The notes: generated by a model from the sequence alone, not told the origin. DNA of 64,000 bases from Rhizopus arrhizus (GCA_024220505.1 JAKZZE010000008.1:992001-1056000), one strand, 5' to 3'. Counted from the stretch's first letter, positions 1 to 10,439 are shown. Translations and numbers: made by a program.

Positions 1-988
1 TATGTAGCTTGCTACGAAGACTGGATATAGGTTCACGGTAACGACTTGGCAAGTACACGTACTCATAGTCATGATGAGCAGCGACAGGGACAAAGCGGCG
101 GTGTATGGCTTCCATTTGACGAGCAGTTGTCTTGCGACGGCGTGATGGTGCCTTGCTCTTTGGTGCAGGTGCATCCTTACCTTTTGTTGCCACAGCAGCG
201 AAAGAAAGTGGTTCAGTCGATGAAGTCAACGAGGTATTGGGACATGCGTACTTGGATGCTTCGGTACCTTGAGTAACTTTGGAATCCAGTACCAAGGTGG
301 GGATGGCTTCGGTAGATACCTGGGCTTCAAGTTCTGCAATGCGCTGTTGTGCCAGGTCCAAGTCGGTGCGCAAACGTTTGTTTTCGGCCATGACCTCTTC
401 AAGAGCATTCAAACGTTGGTTCAAAAAGCGGGTTTGATCTTGTTGCTGCTTTTGATATACTATAAACCAATCTGGAATACCAGATTGGGAGCTAAGATCA
501 AGTATTTGAGTATCGGGTAAAGCTAAAGGGTTCACTTCCCTGGTAAATAATGGTTTAATTGCGGAGTCATTCTGACTAAATGAAAAGTCTACAGGCTTGT
601 CTAAACTGAGCTTGAAAGAAGAGGTGCTAGGATTCAAGTTCTTGTTCTTGGTCTTGAGGATTTGACTACGGGTAGTAGGCTTGGTGATGGTCTTTTTAAC
701 ATTCGTAGGAACGTAAGGTGGAGTTCTGTCAGCAATTGTGCGCTTGCTGGGAATTTCAATTGGTGTGCCCATAGTGAGTGCGGACTGAACAGTTGGTGCG
801 GCTTGAACAAGTTGTCCGGGTTGGATAACTGGTGTGTCCTTAGGGTGTGCGGGCTGAACAGCTGATCCGGGTTGAACAGCTGGTCCGGTCTGGACAAGTG
901 GTCCGGTCTGGACACGCGGTGCGGACTGGACAAGTGGTGCCGGCTCGGACGTGCCATTGCCGCTCTGATCTTGAGAATTTTTTTCCAT
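1..988 (-). CDS. LINE ORF1 (gag-like protein), partial, runs off left edge
   Basis: Open for 329 codons from ATG at 988 to the window edge, without a stop. The N-terminus (about residues 15-70) is a run of imperfect six-residue repeats of the form P-x-V-Q-x-G/A. A 35-residue stretch rich in Leu, Gln and Glu near residues 175-225 (ALEEVMAENKRLRTDLDLAQ) is a likely coiled coil. The last visible part is basic (KSKAPSRRRKTTARQ), then aromatic and rich in YVYLP-type residues. This layout resembles the first ORF of fungal non-LTR retrotransposons, which makes an RNA-binding protein; I infer the family from layout, from the basic C-terminal module and from a LINE RT elsewhere in the window. ORF2 would lie left of position 1. 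No RT or zinc knuckle is visible, so the function is inferred. Confidence 0.6.
   Translation of the reverse strand, partial: MEKNSQDQSGNGTSEPAPLVQSAPRVQTGPLVQTGPAVQPGSAVQPAHPKDTPVIQPGQLVQAAPTVQSALTMGTPIEIPSKRTIADRTPPYVPTNVKKTITKPTTRSQILKTKNKNLNPSTSSFKLSLDKPVDFSFSQNDSAIKPLFTREVNPLALPDTQILDLSSQSGIPDWFIVYQKQQQDQTRFLNQRLNALEEVMAENKRLRTDLDLAQQRIAELEAQVSTEAIPTLVLDSKVTQGTEASKYACPNTSLTSSTEPLSFAAVATKGKDAPAPKSKAPSRRRKTTARQMEAIHRRFVPVAAHHDYEYVYLPSRYREPISSLRSKLH
780..940 (-). repeat. 18-bp minisatellite inside LINE ORF1
   Basis: About nine imperfect 18-bp units encode the P-x-V-Q-x-G/A hexapeptide run on the minus strand. The unit length keeps the reading frame, and a second frame is open through it too. 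Confidence 0.75.
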
Positions 989-1215
989 GAGAGATCTTGA
1001 AATGTCAATATTCAAACGATTCGTATTTTGGATATAGCTTGACGAATACGCTTCTATTTGGGTTGTAGTTTGTAATAAAGTTGTTTTGGATGTTGTATCT
1101 ATCTTGCTAATGATGGATGGATGCGATTTAACAGATGGATGTAAAAGTTATTTGTGCGGATAAACGTTTAACCAGGTGCAAATTGGTGTAACGGTTAAGA
1201 ACACGAAAGAAAGGC

Positions 1216-1287
1216 GCCCGTTTAGCACAGTGGTAGTGCGTCAGTCTTGTAAACTGAAGGTCGGTTGTTCAATCCAGCCAACGGGCA
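1216..1287 (+). tRNA. tRNA-Thr (anticodon TGT)
   Basis: 72-nt cloverleaf. Acceptor stem GCCCGTT (1216-1222) pairs with AACGGGC (1280-1286), with A as discriminator. D arm contains TAGCACAGTGGTAG. The anticodon stem TCAGT/ACTGA holds the loop CTTGTAA, giving anticodon TGT. The T arm stem is GGTTG/CAGCC. No intron. T-runs for Pol III termination follow about 40 bases downstream (around 1327-1347). The gypsy element A is inserted 75 bases beyond its 3' end. Confidence 0.92.
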
Positions 1288-1362
1288 GAAAATGAAAGTG
1301 AGCGGTTGTAAAAAAAAACAGTTCCTTTCTTTTTTTCTTTTTTTTTCGCAGTGTCGTGCTGT

Positions 1363-1633
1363 TGTCATGTCTTTTATTTTCTAAATTTGGCAATGTTACA
1401 ATTCGTTCCTTATCAAGACTTTTGTACGAGTTACTGAAGATGACTCATGAAGTAGACAATAATGAACTTCCATCATGACTCACAAAATATAACTATTACT
1501 GTAAATAATTCACTTTGTAAAATAATATAAATACGCTTAGAATTTGAATATCAATAAAGAGGATCTAATTACCTAATAATCTAAAAGTCTTATTTTCATA
1601 TCTTAAAAGTAAAGTACAAGAACAAGCACGACA
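1363..1633 (+). repeat. 5' LTR of element A
   Basis: 271 bp, TG...CA ends, identical to 12438-12708. Confidence 0.93.
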
Positions 1634-1635
1634 AT

Positions 1636-1650
1636 TGGTAGCATCTGTTG
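1636..1650 (+). promoter_or_regulatory. Putative primer binding site of element A
   Basis: TGGTAGCATCTGTTG starts two bases after the LTR. TGGTAGC matches the usual start of a PBS complementary to a tRNA 3' end (CCA end), perhaps an initiator tRNA-Met; the tRNA identity is not verified. Confidence 0.6.
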
Positions 1651-1686
1651 TAGTCAAATAATTTACAACAGACATAATATAAGTTT

Positions 1687-4425
1687 ATGCCAAATAATAG
1701 TTTATCACAACAACAAAGGACATTTGAAATAGAAGAAAGAACACAGGAGTTACTTAAGCCTGAATTAAAAAGCAAATTTATATCTTATCGACAAACCCTG
1801 ACATTTCCGGAAGATCAACGCAAACAATTGAACAGATTACAATCCACGTACATAGAACGAGAAGCAGAAAAACTAGCAAAAGAATTTATATCTCATAACA
1901 ACAAGCAATTAATAAATAAAGAAGACAACATGGACTCCAATAACTTGAATATGCAAGATCTAGCACAGTTGATAGCTTCAGCTGTTGCAACAGCAATAAA
2001 TAACAAACCTGAGAACAACCAAAACAATGTACGTATTCCAGTTCCCTCTACCTATGGTGGTGAAAGAAGTGCTGCTGTAATCAATCTATGGATACAAGAA
2101 GTTGAACGCTATCTCAGCTTCTATAATGTACATCCGAACCGGTGGATTTCATATGCAGTGACTTTACTTAAAGGAAGGTCTCAAAAATGGTGGAATCATT
2201 TGATTCAGAAACAAGAAGAACCGCAAACATGGGAACAATTCAAACAAGCTTTGGAGTATGCATTCAAACCTACGTATTCTGAGCAAAACGCAAGAGACAG
2301 ACTAGCGAATATCAGACAAACTTCTTCAGTATCAGAATATGTTGATGAATTTCAAGATATATTGTTAGACTTGCCGAGAGTATCTGACGATGAAGCGCTA
2401 GACCGGTTTATCCGTGGGTTAAGAGATAAAACAAGAATACATGTTATAACCAGAGAACCTCGATCACTTGAAGAATCCATTAAATATGCTATATCATATG
2501 ACAGCGCTCAACAAAGTGGAACTGTTATTCCTCAAAGAAAATTTGAAGAGAATCCCAATGATCCAATGGACTTATCAGCCTTGGTACATCAGATAAACGC
2601 GATGATACGAACCAGTGGTAACAACAGCCGTTACGATCAACAAGACAGAAGAAATACAAGATTCAACAGGAGAAACAACATTATTTGTCATTGGTGTAGC
2701 AAACCTGGACATGTAGTAGCAGAATGTAGAACAAGGTTGAGAGAAATTAGAGATTTTGAACAAAGCAAGTTGAAACAAAACAAACACAACAATCGTAACA
2801 AGGCATTTGGACAAAATCAAGTTTACAATGCTGACCTGATTGATATTGAATCAAGTAATAATCGTGCTATAACCAAACAAAATAGTGATGCGTCTTTTTT
2901 TGATAGTGTCAATAAAGATTCCTTACTTGATCTTTCTCCTTACTCCTTTGACTTTTCTAATGATCGAAACTTTCTAATGAATGCAACTTCTGTTAACACT
3001 ATGTTACCCACTTATGAAATTTACATTCAAGGACAACCTTACTATGCATTGATTGACAGTGGTGCCAGTGCTAATTACATTCATCCCAAAATCATCAAGT
3101 TTGCAGATTCCTTTCGTACTGTTAATAACCAAGCTGTAGAAACTGCAAATGGAGAACAAACAATGATCACTGGTGAAGCTACATGTACAATGAAAGTCAA
3201 AGGAGAAGGTAAGGACTTTATTGACACATTCAAAGCTTTTGTTTTTGAGTCAAAGTTTGATGTCATTCTTGGTAATGAATGGTTAAAAAGGGTAAAGCCT
3301 CGACCAGACTGGTTTGAAAGTACGTGGATTGTTACATTGCCTGACTTCTCTATGGTGGTAATGGAACCTAGCAAGAACAATCACAAGATAGAATCGAACA
3401 AGGAAAAAGTCAATACAATGATCACTGCCAAGCAATTGGATAGATTATTCAAGACAAATCAGATAAAGGAATGCTATTTGGCACATATGTCAACAGATGG
3501 AACAAAAACTACATACTTAAACCATGTTGAAGACATTGATGTTTCTTGGGCTGCAGAATTTAGTAAGGAATTCCCAGATGTTTTCAAGGGTCATATCTCT
3601 GGTCTACCTCCAATGCGTGACACCCAGGAAATCATTGTAACAAAACCTGATGCGGTACCTGTTTCAAGACCTCCATACAAAATGTCACCTTTGGAATTGA
3701 CTGAATTACGTAAACAACTGGATGAACTGTTACAAAAAGGATTGATAGAACCTTGCGCTTCCGAATGGTCAAACCCTGTGTTATTTGTGAGAAAGCCAAA
3801 TGGTGATCTGCGTATGTGTTGTGACTATCGAATGCTGAATAAGGTGACGCTCAAACAAAAGATTCAATTACCTCGCATAGATGAATGTCTAGAACGCTTA
3901 CACAATGCTAAACATTTCACCTCCTTGGATTTAACAAATGGTTTTCATCAACAGCGGTTATCAGAGGCTGATTCTGTCAAAACTGCTATTAGTACAAGAT
4001 ATGGTCAATTCTGTTGGAAAGTAGTTCCTTTTGGTCTTTCGAATAGTGGTCCTGCATTTCAAAAAATGATGAACTCAGTGTTAGCTGATTACATTGACAA
4101 ATTTGTGATGGTTTACTTGGATGATATTTTGATATTTTCCACTGGAGATGAAGAACAGCACAAAGAACACGTCCGACTAGTATTAAAGAAACTCGATGAA
4201 GCTAAACTTATTATCAATAAGAAAAAATGTCGTTTCAACAGAAAAGAACTAACTTTTCTTGGCTTTAATATTAGCGCAGAGGGGATCAAACCGGCTCCTG
4301 AAAAAGTCAAGGCTGTCCTATCTTGGCCTGCTCCTACTAACGTACAACAAGTCAGACAGTTTATAGGTCTTGCCCAACATTATCGACGATTTATATCTGG
4401 ATTTGCTGGTATTGCTGCTCCTTGA
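1687..4425 (+). CDS. Element A Gag-Pol, 5' part (Gag, protease, reverse transcriptase), split by element B
   Basis: 912 codons belong to A. The stop TGA (4423-4425) is the first three bases of the inserted LTR of B. Order: Gag domain around residues 110-280 (WIQEVERYLSFY, KWWNHLI); CCHC zinc knuckle CHWCSKPGHVVAEC near 334-347; aspartic protease with active site DSGAS near 457; reverse transcriptase with the YLDD box near 810 and LGFNIS after it. It ends in the RT connection region (FAGIAAP). The frame continues exactly at 10445 once B and one copy of the 5-bp duplication are set aside, giving about 1549 residues, a normal length for a single-frame gypsy polyprotein. The ATG at 1687 is 54 bases after the 5' LTR. 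As it stands the product would lack RNase H and integrase. Confidence 0.92.
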   Translation: MPNNSLSQQQRTFEIEERTQELLKPELKSKFISYRQTLTFPEDQRKQLNRLQSTYIEREAEKLAKEFISHNNKQLINKEDNMDSNNLNMQDLAQLIASAVATAINNKPENNQNNVRIPVPSTYGGERSAAVINLWIQEVERYLSFYNVHPNRWISYAVTLLKGRSQKWWNHLIQKQEEPQTWEQFKQALEYAFKPTYSEQNARDRLANIRQTSSVSEYVDEFQDILLDLPRVSDDEALDRFIRGLRDKTRIHVITREPRSLEESIKYAISYDSAQQSGTVIPQRKFEENPNDPMDLSALVHQINAMIRTSGNNSRYDQQDRRNTRFNRRNNIICHWCSKPGHVVAECRTRLREIRDFEQSKLKQNKHNNRNKAFGQNQVYNADLIDIESSNNRAITKQNSDASFFDSVNKDSLLDLSPYSFDFSNDRNFLMNATSVNTMLPTYEIYIQGQPYYALIDSGASANYIHPKIIKFADSFRTVNNQAVETANGEQTMITGEATCTMKVKGEGKDFIDTFKAFVFESKFDVILGNEWLKRVKPRPDWFESTWIVTLPDFSMVVMEPSKNNHKIESNKEKVNTMITAKQLDRLFKTNQIKECYLAHMSTDGTKTTYLNHVEDIDVSWAAEFSKEFPDVFKGHISGLPPMRDTQEIIVTKPDAVPVSRPPYKMSPLELTELRKQLDELLQKGLIEPCASEWSNPVLFVRKPNGDLRMCCDYRMLNKVTLKQKIQLPRIDECLERLHNAKHFTSLDLTNGFHQQRLSEADSVKTAISTRYGQFCWKVVPFGLSNSGPAFQKMMNSVLADYIDKFVMVYLDDILIFSTGDEEQHKEHVRLVLKKLDEAKLIINKKKCRFNRKELTFLGFNISAEGIKPAPEKVKAVLSWPAPTNVQQVRQFIGLAQHYRRFISGFAGIAAP

Positions 4426-4763
4426 AGTGTTTTAAGTATTCAAAAATAAGATAAAGAAGAATTAACGAGACCGAACAATAGTTCTAAAGTCGAATACTTT
4501 TATTAAAGAAAGATTTCAAGGCTATTTATATTAGTTGAGCAAGACCTGAGATTAGATGACAAAAATAGTTATGACCGATATGATTTGACATGTATAAGAA
4601 AAATTTTATAGACTGATGTTAATAATCAACTGTTGAGATGAAAGTGAAACTTGGCTGTTTAGGGCAGTGATAATTATCAGGTTCTATTCTTATTCAAACT
4701 CATTTGTAAAGATTTAGTCCAGAATGATAAGACTGTATCTTATTGACATGTCAAAACATGACA
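4423..4763 (-). repeat. 3' LTR of element B
   Basis: 341 bp, identical to 10099-10439. Its plus-strand start supplies the TGA that ends the A frame. Confidence 0.94.
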
Positions 4764-5243
4764 TTGCCCCCTTCCAGGTTGTAACTATATTTTCTGGGAT
4801 TAATGTGGCAAGTAAAAATATGTTTGTTTAAGTGAATGTCGAAAATGAGGTTTGAGATGTCAAGATGAGCTCTATTTGTTGTAAGAAATAGGTGCTTGGT
4901 AGGGTTAAGTCATATAACGTATAGTGGCTCTTTATATAAACATATAAAGTATAGTGTTCAAGAATGGAACAAAGCATTTAGGCGATAATAAACCCTAAAC
5001 AGGAATTTATTGCTAAAGTGATGTTTGTCTGTAAATGTGACTGCGTACAAATGTGCATATTGAAAAATATTAAGGCATGAGAAAAAAATTCATTTTTTTT
5101 ACTATCCTTGTAAATATTTTATAATTGCGTAATTTGCTGGTAACGTATATGTATAGTTAATGAAAGTTGGTGGAAGAAGGTCAATGTATTAACGTCTGTT
5201 TCTTTTAGAGTTAGTTACACTGCGATGCACGTTTTTTCTTTTC
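4764..5243 (-). other. 3' untranslated region and polypurine tract of B
   Basis: 480 bases without a gene between the B stop codon and its 3' LTR. On the minus strand the purine tract GGAAGGGGG (4766-4774) lies just before the LTR, as expected for plus-strand priming. The rest is AT-rich with short repeats of TATAAAGTATAG type near 4915-4960. Confidence 0.7.
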
Positions 5244-8200
5244 TTAGTCGTATCTTTTTTTAGGAACAAGTTGAACCTCGCGCGCTGGTTCTTGTTCACT
5301 TAGACGTGACCAATATTTTTGGATCGGTCTGTAATCATGGAAATGACTAGCCGGTTCCCAAGTGTCATCTTCTTCTCCATAACCTTTCCATCGAACTTTA
5401 TATAAGTAATTACCCGGTGATCCCTTATGGTGTAGAACTGCCTCAACATCGTATGATTCAGATTGATCAGTATTGGATAAGGATACTTCCTGGGAAATAA
5501 CCTTTATTTGCGATGGAGGTACATCTCTTGGTAAGAGTGCTCCAGTTGCATCAACCAACACATATGAACCACCTTGAGTTTTTCTTTTGACAGTATAATT
5601 ACCAACGTAGAGGGGATCACTTTTTGCAACACGGTTTACATTCTTGAGCGTGACTTGACTACCAGTGGGGATATCGGTTAGAATTCTGTGAGTTTGGTTG
5701 AACTTGTCTCGAGAAGCAGCTTGTGAAGTTTTTATTTTTTCACGAATAGCCGGTAAGACAGTGTCATTAAACTCGTTAATTCTAGTTTCTAACTGTTTCA
5801 TAGTTTCAGGCGATTTAGTTTTGTCCAGCACGTTATTATAATCCTTGTTTTCATTGGGACGTCTTGCAAACATCAATGAGAAAGGTCTAGTGCTGTGTAA
5901 AGCTGTATGCGTATTGTTGAGGGCTTCTTGGGTACTGTCAACATACAAGTCCCAATCCTCAGTTCTGCCTTGTAATCTTTTGTGCAAAATATTTTTTGCT
6001 TTGCCAACCCATCGTTCAACTATACCGTTAGCTCGGGGATGATAAGCTGATATGAGACGATGATCAATACCGGATGATTCAACATACAGTCTGACGAGTT
6101 CGTTGACATACTCAGTACCATTATCACTTTGGATAATTTTTGGTCGACCAAAGAGCGATAAGATACTCCTTAATGCAAGTGCAATAGTGAGAGAAGATTT
6201 ATCGGGCAAGGCTTTGAGTACACAATATCGTGTAAAGACGTCTACTACCAGAAGGATGTATTGATTACCTTGTACTGAAGTAGGGAAAGGTCCGGCTGTG
6301 TCGATACAGATGTGATCCCAAGGTGCATCAGCATAGATTGAGGTCAAGGGATTGTATCCGTGCTTTGCGATATTGAATTTTTGGCAATCAGGACAACTAC
6401 GTATTATTTCAAGTGCATCTTCCTTGAGCTTTGTCCAGTGAATACCATCACTATGTAAAGCTGTTACGATTGCTTGAGCTCCACGGTGTCCTTCTAAATG
6501 TGTATCCATGAGTAGCTTTTGTCTGTCTTCTGGTGCTGGGGTCATCAAGTCAGCAGGCATCATCATTCTGGATGTAAGAATTGATCCGTTAGAATTGATA
6601 ATTTGGGAAGTGACGATTGTTTTGATGGTTTTATTATCCCCCTCCAGCGTTTTTTCAGGTTCAAAAAGACGCGACAAAGCATCTGGTAGAATATTTTGAA
6701 TACCAGGTCGATGGATGATTTTGAAGTTATAATCCAGTATAGTGTCCAGCCAATTGATCATCATAGCGTTAGCTACAGGCTGAGTGTGGAGATAAGTCAA
6801 GGCCTTGTGATCGGTGTATAAGGTGAACGGATTACCCCACAAAAATGGATGAAACTTCTTTAGTGCAAATATCACTGCTAATAGCTCACGTTTAGTAGTA
6901 GAATAATTCTTTTCAGATGTAGAAAGTGAGCGTGCCATGAAACCGATATATCGTGTCTCATTTTTGATAACTTGGTAAAGAACAGCACCAATTGAATAGT
7001 TACTAGCATCAGTAGCAACATAAAAAGGTTGTTCTAGATCTGGATGATGAAGAAGTGGCGCAGAAGACAATAATGCCTTGATCTTTTCAAAAGCTCTTTC
7101 TTGTTCAGATGTCCAAAGTTTATCAAGTTTACCTTCGAAACGTAATTTGTCCAAAGGTGCAGTGACTTCAGAAATATTTGGCAAGTATTTTCTAAAATAA
7201 TTTACCAGTCCTAAAAAGCGTTGAATCTCTTTTCCAGATGAAGGTCTAGGCCAAGTCAAAGCGTTTGTAACTTTACGAGGATCGAGTCGAGACCCTTTGG
7301 CATCAACACAGAACCCAAGCAAGTAAACAGTAGACTGCGCAAAATGACACTTGTCTGGGTTAAGGATCAAATTCACTTTAGTTAATCTCTGAATTATGTT
7401 TTGCACATGTGTGATGTGTTCCTCATAAGACTTGGAAAATATGATGATATCATCAACAAAAGCCTGTGCATAAGGTAAATCACGTAACACTATATTAATC
7501 ACTCGTTGATAACGGGAAGCAATATGTTTCAAACCAAATGGACAACCTCTAAATTGGTATTGTTGACCTTCAAAAGTGAATGTGGTCTTAATACGATCAG
7601 GCTCATAGATTTGGAATCGATGAAATGCTTGTCGAAGATCAAGAGTGGTAAAGATAGTTGATCCTTGTAATCGATCGAAAATCTCTTCAATCTTTGGAAT
7701 AGGATGTCTATCATTTGACACAAGAATAGAATTTAACAAGCGAGGATCGAGACAGGGTCGATGTCCTGTGAGATTACCAAGCAAGTCTTTCTTAGGTGCC
7801 AATGTTAAAGGAGAATTCCAATCTGAATTAGGTGATGCACGTTCAATAACTTCATCCTTTAACCAAGTGTCAATACATTCACGCATGATTGGTAGTAATT
7901 TAAAAGGAGTACGATATGGTGCACGGTAAGCAGTTTTTCCTTTAACAGTATCTAAACGTATAACTGACTCGGGTACAGTACAAAATGAATTCTTTGGTAT
8001 TAAGGCATTTTGATCAACAAATGGTTTAACAGCATTATGGAAATGAGCTTGTTGCTCAGGTGTACCGAAAGGAGCTTTGTTAGGTTCAGGTGTATCATCC
8101 GTAATCTCTTTGTCAATAACTGGTGCAAGATTAGGATGTCTGATAGCTAAGTTGGTAACAAGAATGTTTAACTTGTGCATCAGATCTAATCCTATTACAA

Positions 8201-10055
8201 CTTCAGTATCCAAGGAAAGAGGAAGGACTTCAAAAGAATGGGATGTATGAATAAGATTTTTATCATTATCACCGTAAATAACACTTAATGGAAATTTGGT
8301 TGTACCGAAACGTTTACTAACATTATCACTTGTAGCAAGAATAACGGAACCAGATACATTTCTATCAACTGCAATATTGTATTTATTAACAAAATTTGTG
8401 TCTATCGAGCTAAAAGAAGAACCACTATCAACTAGGGCCATAGTGTTCACATTTTCTATAGTGATAGGTACAATTAAAGAATGGTTAGTACTTTTAAATA
8501 CTTCATTCTGTTTTGTTAATTTCTTACAATCATAGTTAACTGGATAACCCTCGTCATCTACGTCCATCAAGTTGCTATCACCACTAGACACCTTGGAAGA
8601 TGCCTGTTGTGGTCTAGCTTGAGGAGTGATGGTGAGGCTGGGCTTGTTACCATTGGATCTTGATGTATCCAAGCGAACAGAACGGATGGCCTTAGTTGGG
8701 CCGTGATAGGGCTTGTCTCGTGGACAGTTAGCCGCATGTTCCCTGGACCATGGAACATTACCAGAACAACGATAACACCTTTTAGCAACAGATACAAAAG
8801 ACATTGATGAATTATTTGTAGTGGAGGAAGGGTTCACCAACGGAGGGCTTCTGTTCAACAAATCCTTGTACTTGTTGCACTTGTCTGTAGGGTGATTGGC
8901 CGGGCCATGGATAGCACAATGGAATTTGTTTTTGATGTTGCTAGGAGAAGAGGACTTCTTAGTTATACCCTGTAAGTTGCTCAACAAATGTGAGTTCCTA
9001 GGGTTGTACTTAGATGCCTCTGTTCCATTTGGTGAGAGAGACAAAGATGAAGACTTGACGGGGACAGAAGCTTGTCGAGGTGGTGGGTTAACCTCGGAAC
9101 ACAAGTTGGATGACAATACCATCCTGGCTTTGGCAGCGACTTTTGCGACAGAGTCTTGCTGATCTCTTCCTAGGTTCAACAAGGAGCGAGAGACCTCTTG
9201 ACGCAAAAATGCTGGTAAAGCTCGCTTGTATATGGTGGCAGTCTTGATGTCATCGTCCCACTTGGCTGCTCTGCGGATTCTTTGGAATCGATCAGTGAAG
9301 GCTTCTATGGATTCTGCTGCGGCCATTTTAAGAGATAACAGCTGATCCATATACTCTAACTCTTGAGCTACGTCCTGTGCAGCGTATGTCTTGACTATGA
9401 TCTTTCTGACTTCAGACCAAACCAAGTTGCGACCTTTGAGCACTTCATTGAACCAAGATCGCTGATCTCTGTTCATTTTGATAGGAACCAAACGAGACCA
9501 GCTAGAATCTACGGATAGACCATTTGATTCAACGATCAGAGCAAAGGTGTCAAGTAAATCTTCTACTGAATCATGTGCTTCAGCTTCTTTCCTCCAAATA
9601 TTACCCTGCCACTGCCAGGTTGGAAGGTCAGGTGGGATGACATGAGCAGAGCGAGGGTGAGAAACATTTGTAGCGTGGCCAGGACCAAGGATTATATCAC
9701 CTGTAGGCATGGGAGGTGAGACGCAAAAAGCCTGTGCTTCGTCCAAGAACATGATACAGTTTTTTATGCTGACTGCTTGTTCTTGTAATTTTGAGAGCTG
9801 TTCTTGTGAGGCGCCAGATACCACAGCCCTAGCAATTTGCTGTCTAAGATCTTCTAAATGAACCCTCAAACCCATAACAGCATCAACGGGTTTATCATCG
9901 TTTGATACCAAACTTGTTGCCATAAGAGATGGTGTTTCTTCCACATTGGCCATTTCAGTATCTTCGATCACTTTTGATGCCTCCTCTATGTTTGTTCTAA
10001 ACACATCAGTTTCACCATGAGCGAAAGTATTAGGAGTTTGATCTTCGTTAGCCAT
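5244..10055 (-). CDS. Element B Gag-Pol polyprotein with chromodomain
   Basis: 1603 residues, intact. Order: Gag (LPTWQWQGNIWRKEAEA near 145, WFNEVLKG near 200); Cys/His segment near 423-440 (CYRC...H...C), a possible divergent zinc knuckle; aspartic protease ALVDSGSS near 540; reverse transcriptase with FVDD box near 867; RNase H ATDASNYSIGAVL near 1015; integrase with HHCC zinc site (GHRGAQ...CPDCQ) near 1188-1230 and catalytic positions in CIDTAGP near 1251, QSDNGTEY near 1312 and NGIVERW near 1345; chromodomain near 1530-1585 (YKVRWKGYGEEDDTWEP). Chromodomains direct chromovirus integration to marked chromatin. The ATG is 44 bases inside the 5' LTR. No frameshift or stop is visible. Confidence 0.96.
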   Translation of the reverse strand: MANEDQTPNTFAHGETDVFRTNIEEASKVIEDTEMANVEETPSLMATSLVSNDDKPVDAVMGLRVHLEDLRQQIARAVVSGASQEQLSKLQEQAVSIKNCIMFLDEAQAFCVSPPMPTGDIILGPGHATNVSHPRSAHVIPPDLPTWQWQGNIWRKEAEAHDSVEDLLDTFALIVESNGLSVDSSWSRLVPIKMNRDQRSWFNEVLKGRNLVWSEVRKIIVKTYAAQDVAQELEYMDQLLSLKMAAAESIEAFTDRFQRIRRAAKWDDDIKTATIYKRALPAFLRQEVSRSLLNLGRDQQDSVAKVAAKARMVLSSNLCSEVNPPPRQASVPVKSSSLSLSPNGTEASKYNPRNSHLLSNLQGITKKSSSPSNIKNKFHCAIHGPANHPTDKCNKYKDLLNRSPPLVNPSSTTNNSSMSFVSVAKRCYRCSGNVPWSREHAANCPRDKPYHGPTKAIRSVRLDTSRSNGNKPSLTITPQARPQQASSKVSSGDSNLMDVDDEGYPVNYDCKKLTKQNEVFKSTNHSLIVPITIENVNTMALVDSGSSFSSIDTNFVNKYNIAVDRNVSGSVILATSDNVSKRFGTTKFPLSVIYGDNDKNLIHTSHSFEVLPLSLDTEVVIGLDLMHKLNILVTNLAIRHPNLAPVIDKEITDDTPEPNKAPFGTPEQQAHFHNAVKPFVDQNALIPKNSFCTVPESVIRLDTVKGKTAYRAPYRTPFKLLPIMRECIDTWLKDEVIERASPNSDWNSPLTLAPKKDLLGNLTGHRPCLDPRLLNSILVSNDRHPIPKIEEIFDRLQGSTIFTTLDLRQAFHRFQIYEPDRIKTTFTFEGQQYQFRGCPFGLKHIASRYQRVINIVLRDLPYAQAFVDDIIIFSKSYEEHITHVQNIIQRLTKVNLILNPDKCHFAQSTVYLLGFCVDAKGSRLDPRKVTNALTWPRPSSGKEIQRFLGLVNYFRKYLPNISEVTAPLDKLRFEGKLDKLWTSEQERAFEKIKALLSSAPLLHHPDLEQPFYVATDASNYSIGAVLYQVIKNETRYIGFMARSLSTSEKNYSTTKRELLAVIFALKKFHPFLWGNPFTLYTDHKALTYLHTQPVANAMMINWLDTILDYNFKIIHRPGIQNILPDALSRLFEPEKTLEGDNKTIKTIVTSQIINSNGSILTSRMMMPADLMTPAPEDRQKLLMDTHLEGHRGAQAIVTALHSDGIHWTKLKEDALEIIRSCPDCQKFNIAKHGYNPLTSIYADAPWDHICIDTAGPFPTSVQGNQYILLVVDVFTRYCVLKALPDKSSLTIALALRSILSLFGRPKIIQSDNGTEYVNELVRLYVESSGIDHRLISAYHPRANGIVERWVGKAKNILHKRLQGRTEDWDLYVDSTQEALNNTHTALHSTRPFSLMFARRPNENKDYNNVLDKTKSPETMKQLETRINEFNDTVLPAIREKIKTSQAASRDKFNQTHRILTDIPTGSQVTLKNVNRVAKSDPLYVGNYTVKRKTQGGSYVLVDATGALLPRDVPPSQIKVISQEVSLSNTDQSESYDVEAVLHHKGSPGNYLYKVRWKGYGEEDDTWEPASHFHDYRPIQKYWSRLSEQEPAREVQLVPKKRYD

Positions 10056-10098
10056 ATTTGATTTTTGTGATTGGGAGTTCAGAATTCGTTAAAAAAAA

Positions 10099-10439
10099 TG
10101 AAGTGTTTTAAGTATTCAAAAATAAGATAAAGAAGAATTAACGAGACCGAACAATAGTTCTAAAGTCGAATACTTTTATTAAAGAAAGATTTCAAGGCTA
10201 TTTATATTAGTTGAGCAAGACCTGAGATTAGATGACAAAAATAGTTATGACCGATATGATTTGACATGTATAAGAAAAATTTTATAGACTGATGTTAATA
10301 ATCAACTGTTGAGATGAAAGTGAAACTTGGCTGTTTAGGGCAGTGATAATTATCAGGTTCTATTCTTATTCAAACTCATTTGTAAAGATTTAGTCCAGAA
10401 TGATAAGACTGTATCTTATTGACATGTCAAAACATGACA
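10099..10439 (-). repeat. 5' LTR of element B
   Basis: 341 bp, identical to 4423-4763. In B orientation it is followed by a T-run and AACGAATTC rather than a TGG-type primer binding site. Confidence 0.94.

Larger units (their letters stand above)
4423..10439 (-). mobile_element. Chromovirus (Ty3/gypsy) B, full length, nested inside A
   Basis: 6017 bp between identical 341-bp LTRs, with 5-bp target duplications CTCCT at 4418-4422 and 10440-10444. It lies opposite in strand to A. One intact 1603-codon gag-pol frame with a C-terminal chromodomain fills it. Identical LTRs and an open frame point to a recent, possibly still competent copy. It must be younger than A, since it interrupts it. Confidence 0.95.

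Noticed and set aside
634..1008. 124-codon minus-strand frame with RPDHL/PHQLF repeats
   Set aside because: It is another frame of the same 18-bp repeat; the ORF1 frame starting at 988 is longer, runs to the edge and has a sensible composition.
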